Shown here one piece after another: positions 56,695-64,000 of a stretch of 64,000 bases of DNA. The notes beneath the pieces are model-generated. The model worked only from the letters and a program-made list of their open reading frames with translations. It was not told the origin of the DNA and did no database searches. The stretch's first letter is position 1. Every line of letters begins with the position of its first letter. The translations under genes and the position numbers were made by a program. Origin of the DNA: Panicum virgatum. Taxonomy: Eukaryota > Streptophyta > Magnoliopsida > Poales > Poaceae. The stretch is from the NCBI RefSeq assembly GCF_016808335.1, contig NC_053148.1, positions 15,652,433 through 15,716,432 of the forward strand, written 5' to 3'.

Positions 56695-57782
56695 GTCGTG
56701 GGCCTTTTGGGGGTACCCACAGCCGGGTGGCGGAACGCACCCCGCCTATTCCCTGAGGGGGAGTACTCGGGGAAGTGCCAAGCTATTAGGCCGATCTAGC
56801 TCGGGGGCAAGAACGCAAGAACACAAGGATTTAGAGTGGTTCGGGCCGCCGGAGCATAATACCCTACATCCACTGTGTGGTATATTGCACTTAGTATGAA
56901 TGAGTCTATCCTCTGCCCTGCCCGTCTTGAATTCCCTTCCTATAGCGACCGTCTCCCTTTTATAGACCAAGGGGACGCATACACAGGCGTTCAGACCCCG
57001 ACAGGTGGGTCTAACGTGGATGTATAATATACTACTCAGAAGGCTTCGATGGAGCTACAGCGGTTGAGAATCTCTTCTCGGATATGCTTCATTGCCCTGT
57101 AGACTCTCTGACCGAGGGGGTTTTTATTTGTCCCAATGGCGAGGCGCCCGTTGGGGCAATGTAGCTTGCGGTGTAGTCTGTCAAGGCTACCGTGCAGGCG
57201 TCATCATGGGCGAACCCGAGCCATCATGTCCAACTGGCATAGTAAACTGACATACGCGGCGTGGGCGGCGTTAGAGACTGCACTGTGCGCCTTGGTAACA
57301 CGCGACCAACAGTGCAACCTGGCAAAAGCCGCCTCGGGCTCTGCTGTGGCAGAGCGTTTTTCCGCCTACCATATTGAATGTTGCAGGTAGGCGAGTCTTC
57401 CTGTGGAAGCCAAGCGGTCCCGCGCGCGTACCCTTACCCACAGACACGTGGCAGCTCCGGACCAGCCCTAGGCGGGGTGTCGGTTCCTCCCTGCTGGGGG
57501 GTCCGGATAGTATATATGGGGTCCAGGACCCGGCGGGGGTCCGGAACTCCCTGGGAGGTCCGGGGCCCCCAGCTGTTTTGGCCGAGGGCTACCTCCTCCG
57601 GGACATGTGGCGTCACCGGACCTTCCTTAAGCGGGGAGCGGGTCCGGGGCCGTTTGCCGGGAGAGTAGGGCTCCGAACCACAGGGGTCCGGCTGCTCGGC
57701 CGTCAAGGCGTAGCTAAGGATAACTACGAGACTCTTGCCTAGACACAGCAAGAGGGGGTACCCCAGTCCTGGGGTACCGATA
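56695..57782 (-). repeat. 5' LTR of the 13.1-kb element
   Basis: 1088 bp. It matches the other LTR in blocks (cacagccgggtggcggaa, gttcgggccgccggagc, gacaggtgggtc) but with many substitutions. The minus-strand TATA box is tctataaaaggga (plus 56958-56964). Confidence 0.85.
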
Positions 57783-57787
57783 AGTTC

Positions 57788-57885
57788 ATTTGTATAATGC
57801 GATTTATTTTTTGACTACATTTAGTACATCATACAAGTGATTTATAAAAATTTTGCATTTTGCGTTTTGGGATCTAAATAAGGCC
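57788..57885. mobile_element. right part of the split MITE
   Basis: It completes the MITE begun at 44428. The end gggatctaaataaggcc is inverted relative to the left end, and the TCA target duplication follows. Confidence 0.75.
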
Positions 57886-58619
57886 TCAGTAGAAACCGCA
57901 TCACAAGGACATCCGCAATAGTAATAGCTAGTACTAACTATGTAGTCTCCTGATGTGAAAGTGAGAGACAAAAGAAAAAAAAACTATTTTATACTATTGG
58001 ACCCACACTTTCCTCTCACATGGTCTTGGGCTACGTGAAATTGATCAGCTTTTTGCCTATCGCTAGTGACTACTCTCTCCTACTTTTTTATTACCACATC
58101 AGATCTATCAGCACCAGTGGTTAGAGTAATTACAGTAAGAGTATCTCGAACAGGTTATGTAAATCATTATGGATAGGTAAAAAAAGAAAAAAAAACCCAG
58201 TAAAACTCGTTTCCATCAGATGACTAAGTCATGGGCTCGCTTCCTCGTTCTCCATCGCGGGAAAGTCGGTAGGCATCTTTGTCGATGCTTCGATGTTTGC
58301 CATCTTCCCTGTCGCACGCCGTCCCCGCCCGTCCCACGAGCCCTCCTCACCACTTCTCCCGCACGACGTCCTCTCCCCTTCATGCCGGCAAGACTCGACG
58401 CCGCCGTCCCTCCCTGCCGGCATGGCTGAGCGACGTCGCCGCCCTTCCCTACCAGCCTGGCTCGGCCCTGCCACCATCACCTTTCAGCGCGGCTCGGCCC
58501 CGCCGGCCTTCCCTATCGGCCTAGCTCCGCCCCACTGCGCCTCCCCTACCGGCACGGCTTGGCCTCACCGCCCTCTCCTCCTGTGCGCGGCCGCGCGGGG
58601 TGGCCGGCGTTGGGCGCGA

Positions 58620-58757
58620 AACGGTAGCCCATCCCGGATGACCTGTGCGACGTGGTGGATGACGAGGACAACGAATGGCGCAACTGGAGTGCGAGCCACC
58701 CGCGGGGCTACGGCCCGCCGCCGGACCTGTCGCGGATGGATCCGCCCGCCCTCTAGG
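58620..58757 (+). pseudogene. possible captured gene fragment
   Basis: One frame reads IPDDLCDVVDDEDNEWRNW then SHPRGYGPPPDLSRMDPP before TAG near 58755. This balanced acidic/aromatic composition stands out from the surrounding GC-rich filler. No start, intron or recognised domain is present. It may have been carried from a host gene by the Harbinger-type element; the source is unknown. Confidence 0.35.
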
Positions 58758-59026
58758 CCGAGCTCCTCCATAGCCGCCCCTGCTATCGCGGCTCGGCGCC
58801 GCCCTCCCCTGCCAGCGCAGCTCCGTGCCGCCGCTCCTCCCTTGCGGGGGTGCTGCCGCTGCTTGCGTGTGATGCCACACTGCGGCGAGCCGGAGGAGGA
58901 AGATTGGAGGAAGAAGATGATTTGAGTATAGATAGAAAAGATTTTGGCTAATATGTTGGTTTACTCAACCATTTAGCTAGCTATTTAGTTTTTACCTAGT
59001 CTTTTAAGTTTTACCTAATCATTTAG

Positions 59027-59444
59027 TGTCAGACCCGGGGCAGCGGGACTGTGTATAGGCATAGAATGTTCTAGAGTAAAGGATAGCTCATGGATGTACC
59101 TTATCTCTCTTGTAATTACCCGAATAGGCGTAGAACTAGCTACAGTACAAAGGAAACTACTCGATTGTGTTGTAGTAGGACTCTAACTGTACTCGGCTAG
59201 GACTTTCCATGTAACCCTGTCCCCCCGGATATATAATGGCGGGCAGGGACCCCCTCCAAACAATCATCAACACCTAAGGCAATACAAACCATCACACAGG
59301 ACGTAGGGTATTATGTAACTTGCGGCCCGAACCTGTCTAAATCTTTGTGTTCCTTGCACCATCGAGTTCCGGAGCAGTCGATCCTTACCTACAAACCTTA
59401 CTGCTAAGGGTATCCTTGAGCAGGCTTGGCGGTAAACACCTATA
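59027..59444 (+). repeat. 5' LTR of the gag-only element
   Basis: About 418 bp with TATA box ggatatataatgg near 59228. It carries about 55 bp (tataggcatagaatgttc... to ttatctctc) that the 3' LTR lacks. Elsewhere the two LTRs are very similar. Confidence 0.85.
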
Positions 59445-59446
59445 GC

Positions 59447-59464
59447 TGGCACGCCAGGTAGGGG
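59447..59464 (+). promoter_or_regulatory. primer-binding site of the gag-only element
   Basis: tggcacgccaggtagggg starts two bases after the 5' LTR. Confidence 0.65.
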
Positions 59465-59469
59465 ATTCG

Positions 59470-61536
59470 ATGAGTTCATCGGCGAATTTGATGGCCAAAT
59501 CAAGCAACGCCAACGACATGCCTGAGGGCACAACCCTTGTTTTCGGTTCCTGGGCATGCATGGCTGACGGATCGGGACGCTTCTCCAGCCACCTTGTCAC
59601 GCCTAACTCGCCTAAACCGAAAACTATCTCTCAACTCGCCGACATCCGCGAGTCTGCGGATCTCGACAAAAAAAGAGTTCTACCCGAACTCGACTCGGAC
59701 AACCCAGAAAATGTGTCAACTCCAACTCGAACTCTTGGTTCAGTCGAGTTCGACACAACCTCTGATTCCGAAAAACTCAACTTTTTCGAAACTCTCGGAA
59801 AATACTTGACTTATCTCAAGACAATCAAACGTCCCAAGATCAACAACTTAGAACTACTCGGTGGAGTAGATCGAGTTTCATGATCAATAGTGGGCTGCAT
59901 CAAACTTGCAGAAGCTGCTCTAGGCTCATCTACATCACAGCAGAACCCAAAAGTGTTGAACCCGCCACAGAAAAGGTCGGGTCATATACTCTCAGGGATC
60001 GATCGAGTGGATTCCAAGCTCACCGGCTATATTAAGATAGCTCAAAGCACCCTGCAAAACAAGGAGCAGAAATCAGGAGGAGGAATCTGCGGGGGATCTG
60101 GTGAGACAAATCCCCGGTTTGTTCGGATGGAACCGTCTATCTCCAGGATACCTCATAGCCCTTCACCGAAACCTGCTCACATTTGGACTCCTGAACCAGT
60201 CGAGTCCTTGTTCGATCAGGATTTTGATCAATTCATGAACAGTCTCAACAACTTTGAACCATTCGATGATCTCGAAGACTGGTCGGACAACGTCGATTTG
60301 TTCATGGACGCTATGGCCAATCTACCCGAACATGCTGACGTTCTTTGGGAACTGGCCAAACTTAAGAAGGGAAAAACCAAAGCTCCGGAACAATCCAGCA
60401 AGTCGATCTTCGATAAACTCTGGATTAAAGAACCAGAAGGGCTGACTCCCACTCAATCATGGCTACACTGGATGAACGAGAACGCCCTTCGTGTAGAGAT
60501 GGGCATCCCGCTTCTCGCTCACCCAAAGCACACATACTCTAAAATCGATGGACTAACCGATTCTGAATCCGAGTACTCTTCCAACTCGAAGAACGAACTG
60601 GATGACTTAATCCAGTACAGCAAGCAAGTCGAGTCTGACTCGACCAAGAACTCCAGATCCGATCAGGACTGCCTCCCTAACTTGGTCATATATGCAACGC
60701 CGCAAGGACGGACAGTGCACCTAAGGAAGACACAAGATCCCAATACCTCTGGCTCGCAGCCAACGGATCTGCCCTTCCAGTAGAACACCTCTCTATACCC
60801 GTCCCCAAGCAAACAAGACCAAGAGATTCAAGATCTTTGTCGTGAAATCCTCATGGTTCGCATCTCCGAAGTCCAGGAACCTGAGGGCGATCCCACGAAG
60901 CGTCTCACCCTCGACGACTACAACTCTGATGATTTCGACGAGTACCTTTCTGACAACATGGAAACTACTCCTCCCACAATCACAGAAGCCCAACCTACTA
61001 TTAAGCAAGATCCGCCTGCACCTCCACCAGCAGTGACAATCACTGTACAATTGGAAGAACAGCACCCCACATAAGATCTTTACGAGCATCGCCGTCTACT
61101 TAACCAGAAGAGGGCATTTAGGCGCCAGCGCCTAGCCAATAGCTAGCAGGAACAGCAAGGTGACAACTACGACTACTCCAACTGCGACCTCCGCAACGTG
61201 ATCAACATTGGTCGTGACACGCACAACATCATCATCTCAAGGAGAAAGGAATGTGAGGAAATCGAGGCTTACAGCCCTTCTTCCGACTACCACATCCTAC
61301 CAAAGACTTCTGCATCCTTCAAGAAGCACAAGCCGCCAACCATCAGTACCCGTCCTCAGGGTAAACCGTGCACCCCGCATCAAGGAGAATCGTCTCATGG
61401 CAGAAACAGGATCAATAAAGCACTGCTACGCAAGTGCTTCATCCACCCAAAGAGCTCTCATACCATCTTCGAGTGCGACTCACTCCTCAAGGCCCTTGGG
61501 GCACCTCTCCTAAAGGAGACCTTACCTCAAATCTAG
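59470..61536 (+). pseudogene. Gag-like protein of the non-autonomous element
   Basis: A single reading phase of about 690 codons is kept from MSSSANLM to the stop at 61534-61536, broken only by in-frame stops (TGA 59881, TAG 60781, TAA 61072, TAG near 61141). There are no frameshifts. Features are an N-terminal Ser/Thr-rich region, an acidic middle (FDQFMNSLNNFEPFDDLEDW), and DDYNSDDFDEYLSDN. A conserved block near 61195 (LRNVINIGRDTHNIIISRR, then EAYSPSSDYHI) is found in Gag of grass gypsy elements, from memory. The last part, CFIHPKSSHTIFECDSL, is a C/H nucleocapsid-like motif. Three of the stops could be single C-to-T changes of CGA, CAG and CAA. Confidence 0.7.
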
Positions 61537-61804
61537 TCGACCATCATATCGACTAGTCTTATCTCTGAATAGTTTTATTCAGTCATATAAACCATTGCTC
61601 ACGTCTAACTGGTAAGGGGTAGGTCTTAAGAGTCAGAGTCTATCACTTTATAAATATTATAATTTCGACAAATCCAAATAAAAATTGATTTCTTCCATAA
61701 ATCGACTACTTGGCTTTCACTCATATGACCACTACTCCACCTCGAAAGTCATGCTCAGCACTAGAGCAGCCATCGAGTAGTTTTTATGGTTTACCCTTGA
61801 GTGC
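61537..61804. other. noncoding 3' region of the gag-only element
   Basis: No coding frame. It leads from the Gag stop into the tandem array. Confidence 0.5.
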
Positions 61805-62340
61805 TCTTTCGACATTTTCGTCTTGGGCAACCAGACAGGGTTCATACGTAGCAGACTTGTCAAAAGATTTACTCCAGTCCTTGGGTAGGACACCTTACTC
61901 GCCTCACTCGAGTAAGTTTTGGATATTCTTTCGACATTTACGTCTTGGGCAACCCGACGGGGTTTGTACATAATAGTTCTGTCTTAAGGATTACTCCAGT
62001 CCGTGTTTAGGACACCTTACTCGCCTCGCTCGAGTAAGTTTTGGATATCCTTTCGACATTTACGTCTTGGGCAACCCGACGGGGTTCGTACCTAATAGTT
62101 CTGTCTTAAGGATTACTCCAGTCCTTGGTTAAAGGACACCCTACTCGCTGGCTCGAGTAGGTTTTGGATACTCTTTCAACATTTACGTCTTGGGCAACTC
62201 GACGGGATTCGTACCTAACAGACTTGCCCTAAGAGTTACTCCAGTCCTCGGGTAGGACACCTTACTCGCCCTGCTCGAGTAAGTTTGGGATATTTCTAGA
62301 ATATTTACGTCTTGGTCAACTCGACGGAGTTCAATCCTAA
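61805..62340. repeat. four-copy tandem array, ~122-bp unit
   Basis: Units share tttcgacatttacgtcttgg, ttactccagtcc and ctcgagtaagttttggata. Equivalent points fall at 61811, 61933, 62055, 62178 and about 62299, a period of 121-123 bp. The first and last units are the most diverged. Confidence 0.9.
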
Positions 62341-63306
62341 CATTCCTATTTTAGAAATCAACTCAGAACCCGCCTCATTGGAAGATGCAAGGGCATGATG
62401 TCCAGAATGGATCCAATGAGAGCATTGGAGTGGCAGGATGAGGTAGCAGGGATTTTTCTTGTCACTCGCAAGTTCTCTTCTAGCATCTTTTGCTAGAAAG
62501 GACTCTATAAACTTCAGGAGGGCGAGAGCAAGAACACCAAGGATAAGCCATGGCTGCTACACATTGGTGCTTCTGGTAAAGGCCTCTCTCCCACCTTTTA
62601 TAGCCACAAGGGACACTACTGGAGGACAATCCGTGACGCTACAGTTGCAGCATTCACGGACGCCTTCAAGTATGCAATAATGCAGATTCTCCATACAGTA
62701 ACGTCCCACGTGAGCACACAGTAAAGAGCCGTACATCCCGGGTTTTATTTCTGAAGTTATTTCTGGTGCAATCAGTGTGGCGTATCCAATTGTATCATTT
62801 TTCTGGGATTTCACCCGAAAAAGAGGTCTTTTCGGATACCGGATCTGATGAATCCTACAAATATTCTGAAGAATAAAATCTGATGCCACGTCTTAAATCC
62901 TTAATTCCAAATATTAGCTCGGGGGGCTACCCGCAACATAAGGGATTTTGATTTAAGGCTCGGGGGCTGCGGGATATGTGCATCAGAGATTTATATTTCA
63001 ATTTTTTTGGAAAATAAAGAAAGAAAAAGACTGAAGTGACCCTCAGCCTGATTTTGCGATTCAACCTAAGGCTCGGGGGCTACTCCATATGGAGCGCAAG
63101 TACTTCGCGCACCATATATGATCAAGATTTCGGGGTTTGAGCACCTCACAGCCTCGAAGCAACCGGAAGTACTTGAAGTACTACTCGACGTATCTGAAGG
63201 AAAGCCCAGAAGCAACCAGAAGGACGTTCTGACTACTTGAAGTACTCGAAGACGCCCACCAAGTACTCGACGCTTGCAGGACTCGGCTACGAAGAGCTCG
63301 GGGGCT
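62341..63306. other. 3' noncoding region with repeated purine tracts
   Basis: It contains at least four copies of a gctcgggggct tract (near 62918, 62961, 63072 and 63295), the last directly before the 3' LTR and so the functional polypurine tract. No gene; a TATA-like ccttttatagcc lies near 62595. Confidence 0.6.
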
Positions 63307-63669
63307 TGTCAGACCCGGGGCAGCGGGACTGCGTTGTAACTACCCGAATAGTCGTAGAACTAGCTGCAGTACAAAGGAAACTACCCGGTTGTGTTGTAGT
63401 AGGACTCCAACTGTACTCGGCTAGGACTTTCCATGTAATCCTGTCCCCCCCGGATATATAAGGGCGGGCAGGGACCCCCTCCAAACAATCATCAACACCT
63501 AAGGCAATACAAACCACCACACAGGACGTAGGGTATTACGCAACTCGCGGCCCGAACCTGTCTAAATCTTTGTGTTCCTTGCACCATCGAGTTCTGGAGC
63601 AGTCGATCCCTACCTACAAACCTTACTGCTAAGGGTATCCCTGAGCAGGCTTGGTGGTAAACACCGACA
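63307..63669 (+). repeat. 3' LTR of the gag-only element
   Basis: 363 bp, tgtcagaccc...aaacaccgaca, ending in the canonical CA. The 5' LTR ends tata at the same place, two changes. Confidence 0.9.
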
Positions 63670-63785
63670 TTTAGTTAGAATTTTTTGCTAATCTCTTGGA
63701 GATGCTCTAATTAGCGGCAGCGGCGGCGTGGATGCACCTTGAAAGTGCTTGTAAAGCTAGTGAACTAAAAAAAAGAAAGATCTTA

Positions 63786-64000
63786 GAGCATCTCCAAGAG
63801 ACTCTCTATCTTTGATAAGTTAGCTAAAGAAAGAAAAACTTCACCAAAACCTAGATCCAACATATTCTCTATACTCCTTGGTTAGCTATCCTATTCAGTA
63901 TCCCGTGCATCCCGTTCGGCAAAGAAGCCGAGCACCTTCCGCTCGCTATCCCGCTCCCGAGCTCCTGCCCCCACCCTCCTGCACTCCCTGGGAGCTCGCG
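63786..64000 (+). mobile_element. left end of a further PIF/Harbinger-type repeat
   Basis: gagcatctccaagagactc follows the triplet TTA (63783-63785). This is the same terminus type as the element ending at 63707, only 79 bases away. The window ends before its right terminus. Confidence 0.55.

Larger units (their letters stand above)
44665..57782 (-). mobile_element. 13.1-kb Ty3/gypsy retrotransposon, Tat-type, with antisense gene
   Basis: LTRs (44665-45745 and 56695-57782) flank the element and the 5-bp duplication AGTTC lies at 44660-44664 and 57783-57787. Its coding strand is minus. The primer-binding site is next to the right-hand LTR and the polypurine tract next to the left-hand one. 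Order in element direction is Gag, protease, RT, RNase H, integrase, then a noncoding spacer. An oppositely oriented two-exon gene (46369-49556) precedes the 3' LTR. Gag-PR-RT-RH-IN order, lack of a chromodomain and the extra antisense gene are features of the Tat lineage (Grande/RIRE2-like, from memory). Several stops and frameshifts make it non-autonomous now. Confidence 0.9.
59027..63669 (+). mobile_element. 4.6-kb gag-only LTR retrotransposon
   Basis: It is flanked by the perfect 5-bp duplication TTTAG (59022-59026 and 63670-63674). LTRs begin tgtcagacccggggcagcgg. Inside are a primer-binding site, a Gag-like frame (59470-61536), a 122-bp tandem array and a 3' region with repeated gctcgggggct purine tracts up to the 3' LTR. 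There is no protease, RT or integrase, so it must depend on another element. The primer-binding site type matches the 13.1-kb Tat element. Confidence 0.9.
58139..63707. mobile_element. PIF/Harbinger-type element interrupted by a retrotransposon
   Basis: The left end gagtatctcgaacagg and right end (reverse complement gagcatctccaagaga) are inverted repeats of the common grass 'gagcatctcc' type. TAA is duplicated at 58136-58138 and 63708-63710. Excluding the LTR element (59027-63669 plus one copy of TTTAG) it is about 0.92 kb. The interior is GC-rich and contains a possible host gene fragment at 58620-58757. Confidence 0.7.

Noticed and set aside
1..64000. tRNA, rRNA or CRISPR arrays
   Set aside because: No cloverleaf gene with intact boxes A and B plus acceptor stem was found by eye. 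The only tRNA-like sequence is the SINE at 10414. Tandem repeats seen have no spacer structure of a CRISPR array.

Overview
The window is plant nuclear DNA, almost certainly from a grass (Poaceae) and probably a panicoid. The evidence is a GC-rich first exon in a GALS-type gene, Stowaway, PIF/Harbinger and CACTA elements with grass-type termini, and nested LTR retrotransposons. It is accessory, transposon-dense sequence with four supportable host genes or gene remnants. No bacterial, organellar, rRNA or CRISPR feature is visible.

Layout. 1-3000: repeat remnants, probably a long gypsy-type LTR, followed by a Mutator-derived MITE (3062-3307). 3.8-15.2 kb: two intact single-exon genes (3927-4502 and 14560-15216) for small C2H2 zinc-finger proteins ending in an LxLxL (EAR-type) motif. 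They are separated by a 5'-truncated LINE, a PIF/Harbinger element, a CACTA element and a tRNA-like SINE. 16.2-27 kb: a CACTA end with captured exon-like sequence, an LTR-like block and a Mutator-like element. Next comes a third, broken copy of the zinc-finger gene, split by a CACTA element that itself holds a decayed MULE with transposase remnants. Stowaway and further CACTA elements follow. 27.2-30.9 kb: an intact gene for an uncharacterised 143-aa plant protein (minus strand) and an upstream partial duplicate of its 3' half. The two are separated by a copia-like gag remnant. 32.1-35.2 kb: two CACTA elements, one a long foldback.

40.6-43.9 kb: a two-exon, minus-strand gene for a GT92 beta-1,4-galactan synthase (GALS-like, 509 aa). 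This is the clearest host enzyme in the window. 44.4-57.9 kb: a small MITE split by a 13.1-kb Tat-type Ty3/gypsy retrotransposon (44665-57782, minus strand, TSD AGTTC). That element carries gag, protease, RT and integrase remnants. On its opposite strand it carries an extra spliced gene with a 'putative gypsy-type transposon' (Transposase_28-like) domain and a long coiled coil. 58.1-63.7 kb: a PIF/Harbinger element with a possible captured gene fragment, split by a 4.6-kb gag-only LTR retrotransposon (59027-63669, TSD TTTAG) with a 122-bp tandem array. This element shares its primer-binding-site type with the 13-kb element and may be its non-autonomous partner. The window ends in the left end of another PIF/Harbinger-type repeat.

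The genes do not form a pathway. The repeated themes are local duplication of small genes (zinc-finger family, 143-aa gene) and their disruption by nested transposons. Most nonsense codons in the transposon genes look like C-to-T (or G-to-A) changes, as expected for methylated, decaying copies.
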